Source: Nitrospira sp. (GTDB lineage Bacteria; Nitrospirota; Nitrospiria; Nitrospirales; Nitrospiraceae). From it: DNA of 64,000 nucleotides. Of this stretch, positions 26,810 through 34,672 are shown piece after piece; position 1 is the first letter of the stretch, and each line of letters begins with the position of its first letter. The stretch is from positions 124,001-188,000 of the forward strand of contig CP060502.1 of assembly GCA_024760545.1 (NCBI GenBank). Reading direction: 5' to 3'. The notes under the pieces were generated by a model. The model had not been told where the DNA came from. It ran no database searches and saw nothing but the letters and a program-made list of their open reading frames with translations. Both the position numbers and the translations under genes were made by a program.

Positions 26810-27096
26810 GCGGACTCCCTCGCGAAGTACTGCGACGCTTTTTTTAAAATGTCTCGCTCCTCGGTGACCCGCGCCAACTCACGCTTGAGACGCGCCAGTT
26901 CAGCAGCGGGTTCAGCTTGCCGCCCTGACCCCGGGAAGGCGCCGCCGTGGACGGCGACCGCTTTCTGCCATTTGTAGAGGCGATTCCGCGGAATGCCGAG
27001 CTCACGAGCAATCTCGGCAGCAGGCCGTTGCCCGGCATTCAGGAGTTCTACCGCGTGTCGCTTAAACTCGGGAGTGAACCGTCGTCGTTGGCCCAT
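26806..27096 (-). CDS. IS3 transposase OrfA
   Basis: This 96-residue protein has the helix-turn-helix (FTPEFKRHAVELLNAGQRPA, then RELGIPRNRLYKWQKAV) and the C-terminal leucine-zipper-like segment (ELARLKRELARVTEERDILKK) of IS3 OrfA. It binds the element ends and normally fuses to OrfB by -1 frameshifting. ATG 27096 has a GGAGGT ribosome site. Intact in itself, but its partner frame is disrupted. Confidence 0.9.
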   Translation of the reverse strand: MGQRRRFTPEFKRHAVELLNAGQRPAAEIARELGIPRNRLYKWQKAVAVHGGAFPGSGRQAEPAAELARLKRELARVTEERDILKKASQYFARESA

Positions 27097-27321
27097 GTCG
27101 CACCTCCGTCGGGGCTATCGTGCCCCCATTTGAGGTGTCCGTCAAACCCGGGCTAGTTCAGATCCCAATAGTGATGCGTGACTGAATTGGTGAGGTATTA
27201 CTGTTCGAAGGCGAATGAACCCTTGGATTTGTTCAATTTTTGCTTTAGATAAAAGCCAAAATAGAATAACATTATAAAACAAGGCTTTACATTACTTTCA
27301 GTATATGCTATTTTTGCTTTT

Positions 27322-27963
27322 GTGAGTAAAAAGCAGAAAGCCAAAATTGAGAATGAGCCCTGGAACAAGGATAAAGCCGTTGGTCAGATGGCACCATTCG
27401 CGCCAGAACAATGTGCCCTGATCCGCACCCTGCTCGCCGCAGAAAAGAAAATTCGGGATCTGGCGTTGTTCAACACGGCGATCGATACCATGCTCCGCGC
27501 CTCCGACCTGCTTCCCTTACGAGTCATCGATGTCACGGATCACAACGGCGATGTCGTCCATGAATTTACGATCCGCCAGAAAAAGACCGGTGCCGGCCAC
27601 GTCGTGGCGCTGTCGCCGGAGACTCGGAATTCGATTGCCGACTGGCTGCTGGCATCGGACAAAAACAAAGACCCGGAAGCGTTCCTGTGGACCAGTATCG
27701 GCAATCGCAAAACCGGCCGTCATCTGACCCGCGAACAATATGCCAACCTGGTCAAGAAATGGTCGTCTCTTGCCCGCGTAGATCCCCGGCGGCACAGCAC
27801 ACACTCGATGCGCCGGACGAAATCGGCGGCAATCTATGACAAGACGCAAAACCTTGCGGCCTGCCAGCACCTGCTGGGCCACAAGAGCATCGGCAGCACG
27901 GCGCACTATCTGGGAGTTGATCAGCGCAAGGCGCTCGATCTGGCAAAGAGGATTAAAATCTGA
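27322..27963 (+). CDS. Small tyrosine recombinase (phage-type integrase, catalytic domain only)
   Basis: This 213-residue protein opens with PWNKDKAVGQMAPF and has a catalytic domain of a widespread short integrase family found in genomic islands. The expected residues are present: Arg in MLRASDLLPLR, Lys in RQKKTGAGH, the HxxR box HSMRR, and a late His-plus-Tyr motif LLGHKSIGSTAHYLGV carrying the nucleophile. It lacks the N-terminal arm-binding domain of full integrases. The start is GTG 27322; the upstream region is AT-rich (27200-27320) with two copies of TTTTTGCTTT, unlike its GC-rich surroundings. It may move or rearrange the island, and no attachment site was identified. Confidence 0.88.
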   Translation: MSKKQKAKIENEPWNKDKAVGQMAPFAPEQCALIRTLLAAEKKIRDLALFNTAIDTMLRASDLLPLRVIDVTDHNGDVVHEFTIRQKKTGAGHVVALSPETRNSIADWLLASDKNKDPEAFLWTSIGNRKTGRHLTREQYANLVKKWSSLARVDPRRHSTHSMRRTKSAAIYDKTQNLAACQHLLGHKSIGSTAHYLGVDQRKALDLAKRIKI

Positions 27964-28277
27964 AAGGAGGATGGACTGGTACAGGGGGCGTTCGCCCGAC
28001 ATGGTACGCATGGACCGCATGGGCCCACAACTCAATACGTTCAACCATTTCACAGTCGAGCGGTCTGAGGATGTCTTGACAAGACTGCCCTCTCGTACGC
28101 TGTTGGGTTGCCAACGTCTGCGCACATCGTCGCGTACACGTGTGGCAGCATCGGCGAACGACTCCAAGGGCAATCATCGCGACGGTTGTTCCTGTGACGA
28201 GCCGAGATGCGTTGTGTGACTCGGGCCTGAGCGTGAGAGGGACCAGCAGGGAGGCGTACGCATTCAAGGCTCACGCA

Positions 28278-28321
28278 TTGACATCTGCGCGGAATTCGAG
28301 TACTCTTTCAATGTGTACACA
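28278..28321 (+). promoter_or_regulatory. Promoter and palindromic operator of tacAT
   Basis: TTGACA (28278-28283) is followed after 17 bp by a weak -10 TACTCT (28301-28306). Just downstream the perfect palindrome TGTGTACACA (28312-28321) precedes the antitoxin gene, which starts at 28337 with an AAGGAG ribosome site. DUF1778 antitoxins repress their own operons, so this palindrome is the likely operator. Confidence 0.55.
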
Positions 28322-28336
28322 CTAAGGAGAAGAGCC

Positions 28337-28615
28337 ATGCCCCGGGTTGCGATCGACGATAACAAGCGGATGAATCTCCGGGTGCGGCCGGAACAGAAGG
28401 CCACGCTCGTGCGGGCGGCGGCGTTGAGCAACACGGACCTGACGAATTTCGTGCTCCAACCGGCCTTGCGCGAAGCCAAGCGGGTGATCGAAGAGGCCGA
28501 GCGCCTCATGCTGTCGGAGCGGGACAGCCTCACAGTGCTGAAGCTGCTCGAAACGCCGCCGCCGCCGAACGCCCGGCTCAGGAAGGCGCTCGCCTCGTTA
28601 GCGACAGAGCCATGA
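28337..28615 (+). CDS. tacA: DUF1778 (TacA-type) antitoxin
   Basis: This 92-residue protein has the DUF1778 ribbon-helix-helix start (KRMNLRVRPEQKATLVRAAALSNTD split over residues 10-34) followed by TNFVLQPALREAKRVIEEAE. Its C-terminal SERDSLTVLKLLETPPPPN is the toxin-neutralising region of TacA proteins. It binds DNA and also wraps the TacT acetyltransferase. The start ATG 28337 is preceded by AAGGAG; an in-frame ATG at 28313 is upstream of the ribosome site. The stop overlaps the toxin start (ATGA). Confidence 0.92.
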   Translation: MPRVAIDDNKRMNLRVRPEQKATLVRAAALSNTDLTNFVLQPALREAKRVIEEAERLMLSERDSLTVLKLLETPPPPNARLRKALASLATEP

Positions 28616-29139
28616 GCGTCCCGGCTTGGCACGAGGAGCCGATCGCGAAACACCACGACCGCAAGGCCTTTGACTGCGGCGATGCGGCGATGAACGAGTT
28701 CCTGCATCGATACGCCCGCCAAAGTCACGACGCAGGCGGCGCGAAAACCTTCCTCGCGATCGACAATGCCGACAACACGACGGTCCTTGGCTTCTACAGC
28801 CTCGCGCCCGGCGCGCTCGCGTATGCGGACACGCCGGAGATGGTGCGGCGTGGCCTCGCACGTCACGATGTGCCGGGCTTTCGGCTCGCGCGTCTCGCGA
28901 CACACGTGCGGCTGCAAGGGAAGGGCTTGGGTGGCCAGCTCCTTGCGGCAGCCGGCCGTCGCTGCCTGCGCGCCGCGGCCAGCGTTGGCGGCGTGATCCT
29001 TATCATCGATGCGAAGAACGAACGCGCCGCCGACTGGTACACCGCGTACGGTGCCGTGCCCTTAGCCACGACGCCGCGCACGCTCGTCATGTCCCTGGCG
29101 ACGTTTGCACCAGCATTGAAGGCCAAGGGCCGGGGATAA
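28612..29139 (+). CDS. tacT: GNAT acetyltransferase toxin (TacT type)
   Basis: This 175-residue GNAT protein pairs with the DUF1778 antitoxin. The acetyl-CoA-binding loop is RLQGKGLGGQLLAAA near residue 102, with GFYSLAPGAL in the preceding strand and ADWYTAYGAVPL near the C-terminus, as in TacT/AtaT toxins. These toxins acetylate the amino acid on charged tRNAs and stop translation. The gene starts inside the antitoxin stop codon. It is intact. About 280 bp without a clear gene follow before the convergent ATPase gene. Confidence 0.92.
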   Translation: MSVPAWHEEPIAKHHDRKAFDCGDAAMNEFLHRYARQSHDAGGAKTFLAIDNADNTTVLGFYSLAPGALAYADTPEMVRRGLARHDVPGFRLARLATHVRLQGKGLGGQLLAAAGRRCLRAAASVGGVILIIDAKNERAADWYTAYGAVPLATTPRTLVMSLATFAPALKAKGRG

Positions 29140-29423
29140 CGCCTGTCCGCACGATGACGGGATGAGGGGCTCATGCGCTTGGCGTCGTACGGCATACACG
29201 ATCCCGTGTTCTGAATGGGCATGCAGGCTTTTCCGCCGCTTGATCTGAAGCCATAGAATTCAACGGGAACGAATTGGATCTGTGGCCAGACCTTCGGGGA
29301 TGAGCAAGGGCCGCACCATGACAAAACCGATGCGATCATGTTCGGAGAAACGAACATTCCGGTGTCGGAGTGAGTGTGAGGTGACCCGGTCGGTTCAGGC
29401 GATCGGTCTCCTACTCTCCTGCC

Positions 29424-30614
29424 CTATGTGGTATTCGTCAGTTCTTGCAATGTTTCCATTACATCGACCAACGGAGCAACAGTCAGATGTTCAGACAGAG
29501 AAAACGTGTCCTTGCCGGGATACACGACGAATCGGTGCGTCGCGTGGATATCCTCACATCCTATATAAAATCCCTTCGCGGGTTTGGGCGCAAGTGAGCG
29601 TTTGATTTCGATGGCGATCCGGCGACGTGTGCCTTGCTCAATCACCAGATCAATTTCAGCGCCCGCTGCTGTGCGGTAAAACCACGGAAGCGCATCATCA
29701 GGCAGCACGCTCAGAAGATTCTCAAGCGCAAAGCCTTCCCAGCTTGCTCCCGCGATGGAATGACCGAGGATATCTTCTAGCGTTGAAAGTCCCAGCAACG
29801 TATGCAACAGGCCACTGTCACGAATATAAATCTTTGGCGCTTTGACGAGCCGTTTCCCGATATTGCCGTACCAGGGCCGGAGCGTGCGAACGAGCAGCAA
29901 ATCCTCCAGAAGCTCTACATAGCGTTTCGTTGTACGTGACGACAGGTCAAGGCTGCCGGCAAGCTGGGCAATATTGACTTGTCCGCGCTGATGATGCGCC
30001 AGCATCGTCCAGAGGCGGCGCAAAGTCGATGCAGGAATACGCGGGCCGATTTGTGGAATATCTCGTTCAAGATAGGTGCGAATAAAAGTCTTGCGCCACT
30101 CAAAACTTTCAGCGTCCGAGGTAGCCAGGAGACTGGAGGGGAACCCGCCGCGCACCCATAGCATATCTGCGGACAGTTTTTTATCTTGTGCGCCCTCCCA
30201 GGCTGTGATGCCACCCAGTTCTCTGTAAGCAATCCTGCCGGCGAGGGACTCAGAAGATTGCTGCAGCAGGTCAAGCGATGCAGAACCCAGAATCAGAAAC
30301 TGGGCGGATTTTTCCCCGGCACGGCGTCGGCGGTCGATAACACCTCGCAGAGTAGTAAAAATCTCGGGCAAGCGCTGAATTTCATCAAGAATAATCAGCC
30401 GCCCCTCATGTGTTTTGAAGTAATACCTGGGATCACTCAGTTTGAGGCGATCTCCTTCATCTTCAAGATCGAGATAGATCGGTTCTGGGCGCAGGGTGTT
30501 GGCGATCTGGAGTGCCAGTGTCGTTTTTCCTGCTTGCCTCGGCCCCAGTATGCCAACAGCGGGAAAAATCTGGAGCAGGTTCATGATCTTGTCTTGAGCA
30601 TGTCGCTTAATCAT
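29424..30614 (-). CDS. AAA ATPase with DUF4143 C-terminal domain
   Basis: From ATG 30614 (MIKRHAQDKIMNLLQIFP) this is a 396-residue protein. It has a Walker A motif ILGPRQAGKTTLALQ near 22-36, Walker B LIILDEIQRLPE near 70, a sensor-like LILGSAS and a C-terminal DUF4143 domain. That domain has an EIDLVIE...IAIEIKRS arrangement resembling a PD-(D/E)XK nuclease core. The frame is open for another 62 codons upstream, but that part is the tail of an unrelated broken antitoxin gene, so the start is set at 30614. Proteins of this family are common and mostly uncharacterised; a role in DNA transactions or defence is possible. Confidence 0.85.
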   Translation of the reverse strand: MIKRHAQDKIMNLLQIFPAVGILGPRQAGKTTLALQIANTLRPEPIYLDLEDEGDRLKLSDPRYYFKTHEGRLIILDEIQRLPEIFTTLRGVIDRRRRAGEKSAQFLILGSASLDLLQQSSESLAGRIAYRELGGITAWEGAQDKKLSADMLWVRGGFPSSLLATSDAESFEWRKTFIRTYLERDIPQIGPRIPASTLRRLWTMLAHHQRGQVNIAQLAGSLDLSSRTTKRYVELLEDLLLVRTLRPWYGNIGKRLVKAPKIYIRDSGLLHTLLGLSTLEDILGHSIAGASWEGFALENLLSVLPDDALPWFYRTAAGAEIDLVIEQGTRRRIAIEIKRSLAPKPAKGFYIGCEDIHATHRFVVYPGKDTFSLSEHLTVAPLVDVMETLQELTNTT

Positions 30615-30721
30615 CCTAGCAATATAGGCATAAAGTGCCTGAACTGCAAGGCAAGTATTCGAAGGCGGCAGAAGCGCCCTACCTTGTTTGACGCCAACGG
30701 GCATGGTTTGAGGTACTGAAT

Positions 30722-30867
30722 AGGAAGCCCCTGCCCGCTCGTTTACGAGGTTGTTGAGGGCCTGCCGGGTGACGCGCAGATATTTGGCCGCACCGGTCAC
30801 GGTAAGACCGAGGGGTCCAAGGCACTCCTGCCGGGGTGTGAGGAAATCTTGCGGGCGGTTTTTTCAT
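30722..30867 (-). pseudogene. HigA-like antitoxin remnant
   Basis: Read on the minus strand from ATG 30867, removing one A from the run of six gives MKNRPQDFL, and further on GLTVTGAAKYLRVTRQALNN and LVNERAGA. That is the helix-turn-helix half of a HigA addiction-module antitoxin. The extra A shifts the frame, and the similarity stops at about 30722, where the second half of the protein is missing. It is a decayed antitoxin gene fused in frame with the leader of the ATPase gene. Confidence 0.65.
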
Positions 30868-30874
30868 CACAGGT

Positions 30875-31168
30875 CTAAAGCGATTGAAGCGCTCTTTTCA
30901 CGGCTGACGGGTTCTTGTCGATAACCATGAGGTAGCCTTTCGCGGGGCCTTCCGGCACGCGCTTCCCGACTTCCCACTTTTTCAGGGTCGGGATGGGAAT
31001 GCCGAATGTTGCGGAGAAATCCTGCTGAGTCATTTTGAGGCGGCTGCGGATTTTCCGCACGTCGATGTCCGCGGTGCGGATGGTGTGCACCCTACCGGAC
31101 GCGTTCCCGTGCAGCATGTCGAGCGCGTCCTTTGCGCCGGTGATGATGTGTTTGCCTGCCTTGGTCAT
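30875..31168 (-). CDS. Helix-turn-helix antitoxin (HigA2/NadS type), orphan
   Basis: This 97-residue protein has a C-terminal XRE-type helix-turn-helix (IRSRLKMTQQDFSATFGIPI and TLKKWEVGKRVPEG, roughly residues 40-74). It resembles antitoxins of HigB2/HigA2 or RelE/NadS pairs. It has a good ribosome site (AAAGGAG) and an intact frame. In such pairs the toxin gene lies upstream and overlaps the start; here only the last 25 or so codons of a toxin remain. The antitoxin is therefore an orphan and may persist as a repressor or as an antidote against related toxins. Confidence 0.75.
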   Translation of the reverse strand: MTKAGKHIITGAKDALDMLHGNASGRVHTIRTADIDVRKIRSRLKMTQQDFSATFGIPIPTLKKWEVGKRVPEGPAKGYLMVIDKNPSAVKRALQSL

Positions 31169-31246
31169 GTTCTCATCTCCTTTGTGATCAGTTGCACGAT
31201 TTTGTAGAGTTCGCGCAATTGCCTATTTTTACCGTACGGGTAAAGA
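31165..31246 (-). pseudogene. 3' remnant of a RelE/HigB-like toxin gene
   Basis: Upstream of the orphan antitoxin the minus strand reads VLYPYGKNRQLRELYKIVQL and then ITKEMRT-stop, with the stop overlapping the antitoxin ATG (ACATGA). The YPYGKN segment is the late conserved part of RelE/HigB toxins. The 5' part of the gene is replaced at about 31246 by sequence with a strong hairpin, so the toxin is destroyed. Confidence 0.55.
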
Positions 31247-31247
31247 A

Positions 31248-31345
31248 CCCCGCCCTTCCAGGCGGGGCTTTTGTAAACCAAGAGGGAATTTACCTCCGCT
31301 TCGCTACGGGCTGCCATTCATCCCCGCCCTTCTGGGCGGGGCATT
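31248..31345. repeat. Two related GC hairpins, possible IS200/IS605 remnant
   Basis: CCCCGCC-cttcca-GGCGGGG (31248-31267, followed by CTTTT) and CCCCGCCC-ttct-GGGCGGGG (31322-31341) are similar hairpins about 75 bp apart. The first begins next to TTTAC on the minus strand, a target type used by IS200/IS605 elements, whose ends carry such hairpins. No TnpA or TnpB gene is present, so this would be a decayed end; the first could also act as a terminator. No gene is seen between 31250 and 31638. Confidence 0.4.
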
Positions 31346-31638
31346 CTGGCAGGCTTTCGTAAAACAACCGATCAGGTAAAAGTCTGTCAAGCCTTCTGCT
31401 TCCAGGTCACAGGGAGTGAGCAACGTAGGGCGATGTCCCCGCAGTTGTTCTCACGTGGTTTCTGTGCTATTGGGCAAGTCTGTACTTACTGAATTGTGCA
31501 CATCTAACCAGGACCGGTAGTGATTCAGGTACGCCTTAGCACGTGTCTGGGCATTCTCACCGGGGGTCGATGTTCTGATGTTTTGTACTCAACCAGCACG
31601 TCCTGTTCAGACCCAAGATGATCAGGAGCCCTCGTCCG

Positions 31639-33057
31639 GAGGTATCATCTTTAGGTGTGGAAATAGGATGAAGGCAGCGTACCCTTTCGGTTGGACATCA
31701 ACCAACCACGCCTCCGTTGAAGCGGAGGGGAAAGGATACGCCACCATGAAGAAGAGAACCAGCACCGAGACCACCGAGTCAAGCACCGTGTGTTACGCCA
31801 CGCTTGAGCAGTGGGCCCGTGGGCAGATTCAGGTCCAGCTGCAACAGCTCCTTGAGGAGGAAGTCACGACGTTCCTCGGCCGTGCCCCCTACGCGCGCCG
31901 CGGCATGGTGTCGCCGATTGATCCACCAATGGGGAGCCGAAACGGCTACGGCAAACCCCGCGCCTTCTCGATGATGAATGGGACGGTGACAGTTCGGCGC
32001 CCACGAGTCCGCGATCTGACCGACCGGTTTGAGAGCAAGGTCCTCCCTCTGTTTACACGGCGGACCCAGGAGGTCGGCGCGCTGCTGCCGGAGTTGTACC
32101 TGCACGGGCTATCCTCTGGAGACTTTGAGCTGGCGCTCCGTGGTCTGTTGGGCGAGGGGGCGCCGCTGTCGGCGAGCTCGCTGCAACGACTGAAGGCCCG
32201 CTTCGAGCTCGAGTACGAGACGTGGGCGAAACGGGATCTGTCGGAGCTGCAGATCGTCTATTGGTGGGCCGACGGCCTGTATGTGAAGGCGGGCATCGAG
32301 GACCGCAAGCGCGCGCTCCTCACCATCGTGGGTGCACTCCGCACCGGCGAGAAGATCGTGCTAGCCTGTGAGAGTGGCGAACGGGAGAGCAAGGAGAGTT
32401 GGCTGAAGATCTTGCGCGATCTCAAACACCGCGGACTCACGTTCCCGCGGCTGACGGTGGCCGACGGGCATCTCGGGATCTGGGCGGCCGTTGGCGAAAT
32501 CCATCCAGCCGGCGAGGAGCAGCGGTGCTGGAACCACAAGATCACCAATGTCCTCAACGATCTCCCGAGGCGAGTCCAGCCGCAGGCGACTGAGCTGCTG
32601 AAGGCGATGCCGTATGCGGAGACGAAAGCCGAATGCGAACGGCGGCGGGATGAATTCGCGCAAACATACCGGAGGACGGAGAAGAACGCCGTCGATACGC
32701 TGCTGCGGGACTGGGACCGCATGGTCACGTTCTATGCGTTCCCACACGAACACTGGATTCACCTTCGAACGACGAACATCGTGGAATCCCCCTTCGCCTC
32801 GGTGCGGCTCCGTACGGACGCGTCTCGTCGCTACAAACGAGTGGAGGGGGCCCAGGCCATTATCTGGAAGATGCTCCGGGTGGCGGAGAAGTCGTGGAGA
32901 AAACTCAATGCGCCGGAGCTGTTGCCGCTGGTCGCCTCTGGTGTGCCGTTCAAAGATGGAAGGATAACCAGATCAGGCAGGGTGAACAGCGACGAGGACA
33001 ATCAGTCCGAAAGGACCGCCGCTTGAACCCTATTTACACACCTCTTGACGGTGGCTC
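31639..33057 (+). mobile_element. IS256-family insertion sequence with 8-bp target duplication
   Basis: The direct repeat CTCGTCCG flanks the element (31631-31638 and 33058-33065). The ends are imperfect inverted repeats that begin GAG and share AGGTGTG and AAATAGG, roughly 20 of 29 bases. The 1,419-bp element carries one intact transposase. An 8-bp duplication fits the IS256 family and suggests a fairly recent insertion. Confidence 0.9.
31746..33026 (+). CDS. IS256-family (mutator-type) transposase
   Basis: ATG 31746 (MKKRTSTETTESS) gives a 426-residue protein. An opening GSRNGYGKPRAF, RPRVRDLTDRFESKVLPLF, the first Asp in IVYWWADGLYVK, the second in LTVADGHLGIWAAV and the Glu in HLRTTNIVESPFASVR define the mutator/IS256 DDE transposase. 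The frame also continues upstream to 31578, but that would start outside the element. It is intact, with both ends present. Confidence 0.93.
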   Translation: MKKRTSTETTESSTVCYATLEQWARGQIQVQLQQLLEEEVTTFLGRAPYARRGMVSPIDPPMGSRNGYGKPRAFSMMNGTVTVRRPRVRDLTDRFESKVLPLFTRRTQEVGALLPELYLHGLSSGDFELALRGLLGEGAPLSASSLQRLKARFELEYETWAKRDLSELQIVYWWADGLYVKAGIEDRKRALLTIVGALRTGEKIVLACESGERESKESWLKILRDLKHRGLTFPRLTVADGHLGIWAAVGEIHPAGEEQRCWNHKITNVLNDLPRRVQPQATELLKAMPYAETKAECERRRDEFAQTYRRTEKNAVDTLLRDWDRMVTFYAFPHEHWIHLRTTNIVESPFASVRLRTDASRRYKRVEGAQAIIWKMLRVAEKSWRKLNAPELLPLVASGVPFKDGRITRSGRVNSDEDNQSERTAA

Positions 33058-33109
33058 CTCGTCCGGACCAACTTGTGATCCTTAGGCAACAGGCGGCGAA
33101 TCGGCGGGG

Positions 33110-33292
33110 TCATGCCAGACACAGCATGGACGCCAACGACCATTGCACCGTGATCACCATCCCACCACCAGGCTGGGAGTCCACCCGCAACACGTCCCCG
33201 ATCTTTCTGGTCCGCGTGGTTATAGTGGCCAAGCCATAGCCCCTCGCTCGCCGATCGGCCGGGGCCTCGACATCCCTCACTCCTTCTCTCAC
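33110..33292 (-). pseudogene. C-terminal remnant of a sensor histidine kinase
   Basis: A 60-codon frame reads GYGLATITTRTRKIGDVLRV and then DSQPGGGMVITVQW. This pattern (G-x-GL, a dimerising R, an SxPGxG strand, hydrophobic end) is the last part of a HATPase domain in NarX/DesK-like sensor kinases. No kinase body is present, and the region abuts the IS256 insertion on one side and the EEP nuclease gene on the other. Probably a fragment; similarity is by eye. Confidence 0.45.
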
Positions 33293-34338
33293 TTCTGTTT
33301 GATATAGAAGCGCGCCAACGTCGGCAAATGATCGCTGACAGCTTCCTTGACCTCTTGCAGCACCTTCACCACAGCCTTATCTTTCATGGACCCGGCCCGC
33401 GCCAACGCTTCCTGAATGGGCACCCACTGCACCACCTTCGCAATCTGCTGATCCACAACCTGGTCGGCCGAGGCCAAGGTCACCGCAGCTAAATCGATCC
33501 GTGAGAGAAACCGATTGCTCCGGTTCGCCAGCCACAGATACGAGTAATCGCTCGGATCGTTAATGTCACGAAAATGCACAGGCGTTGCCGGATCATCTTC
33601 TAACGCATGAAACGGGGCCCATTCAGGTGCATCCGGCGCGGCGTTCCAATCTCCGAGAATCATCGTGTCTGAATCGGTGGCCTGCGCCGTCGTCGTCAGC
33701 CAGTTCGCCAAGATCGCCGCCGATTCTTTCCGTTGGGGCGCCCCCTCCGCCATCGCTTTGAGATGCACGCCGAGGACCTGAAAGTCGAACTTCTCCGTCC
33801 CCGGCGGCACGGGTACCGAGGATCCTGAAGGAATGCGCGCCGTAAAATAGCCGTAGAGGGGTGTTCGCCCAGCGAAGGGATCTTTCTTCCCGGGTTTTTG
33901 ATGCTCTCCGCGGGGAAACAAATCTTCTACGTCTGCTTTCGACCGGAGCCAATCCCGATCCCACATCATCGCCACCCGCTGCTCGCCGCCTGCGGCCGTG
34001 TAATAGACCACATAGTCGCCGGCCCCGCGGCGATTGAGCTCCTCGGCGACCGCATCCAACACCCCCGGATACCGGCCGTCTTTCGAGGGGCCCGCGATTT
34101 CCTGAAAGACAAACAGGTCCGAATTGAATGCCTCCAGAATATCCACCACCCGGTTGAACCGTTGACGGTCCTTCGCCTGTGACTTGCCGGCGCCGAACCA
34201 CTCAATGTTCCATTGCAGCACATCGATGTACTGCGCGGTATCCCGATATTCCTTCGGCACATACTCAGAAAATGCCCGGGCCGCGTGATCGTTTTCCGCA
34301 GTCAACACATTGAAGCGCTTTCGGATCTTCCCTGGCAT
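33289..34338 (-). CDS. Endonuclease/exonuclease/phosphatase-superfamily protein
   Basis: From ATG 34338 (MPGKIRKRFNVLTAEN, with a GGGAGGGG ribosome site) this is a 349-residue protein of the DNase I-like EEP superfamily. The metal and catalytic motifs are present in order: LQWNIEWFG near 41, FVFQEI near 75, LGVHLKA near 191, LGDWNAAPD near 226 and SDHLPT near 338. No signal peptide is seen, so it probably acts in the cytoplasm. The substrate (DNA, phospholipid or other) cannot be told. The frame is open upstream to 34533, but that part is arginine-rich and lacks family features. Confidence 0.85.
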   Translation of the reverse strand: MPGKIRKRFNVLTAENDHAARAFSEYVPKEYRDTAQYIDVLQWNIEWFGAGKSQAKDRQRFNRVVDILEAFNSDLFVFQEIAGPSKDGRYPGVLDAVAEELNRRGAGDYVVYYTAAGGEQRVAMMWDRDWLRSKADVEDLFPRGEHQKPGKKDPFAGRTPLYGYFTARIPSGSSVPVPPGTEKFDFQVLGVHLKAMAEGAPQRKESAAILANWLTTTAQATDSDTMILGDWNAAPDAPEWAPFHALEDDPATPVHFRDINDPSDYSYLWLANRSNRFLSRIDLAAVTLASADQVVDQQIAKVVQWVPIQEALARAGSMKDKAVVKVLQEVKEAVSDHLPTLARFYIKQK

Positions 34339-34672
34339 CATCCCCTCCCTTCGTAATAACCCTGCGGCTAATTGTCCCTTCCCTCGCAGTCCGCGTTGGC
34401 TCCATGCCGCTTCGCCAAGCTGTACCGTCTCTTGTACTCCATCGCCCCTCATCTTGGGCACTGGCGGGGACGCCAGGTCACGCCTCCTGGATCTGAGCCT
34501 GTGTCGATACAAGGAAAGGCCCTGGTAGAGCACTCTGTACCGAGACAGTGAAGCGAAGGGTGGTCTTTTCCGGGTGCGCGGTGGGCTTGTAGGGGAATGG
34601 TAGATTTTGTTATACCAGGGCTCGATAGATACCCTATGCTAAAAACCCTTTCGCACAGTAGCGCGTGGATCT

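Larger units (their letters stand above)
25918..27160 (-). mobile_element. IS3-family insertion sequence
   Basis: The ends are inverted repeats. TGAGCTGGCCCAGGTTT at 25918 matches TGAACTAGCCCGGGTTT read inward from 27160, followed in both by GGACACC after three bases. The element is 1,243 bp and carries orfA and orfB on the minus strand. Both flanks show GAT (25915-25917 and 27161-27163), a 3-bp target duplication usual for IS3. Confidence 0.92.

Noticed and set aside
31248-31345. A complete IS200/IS605 element
   Set aside because: Only hairpins are present. No TnpA or TnpB coding sequence is found nearby.
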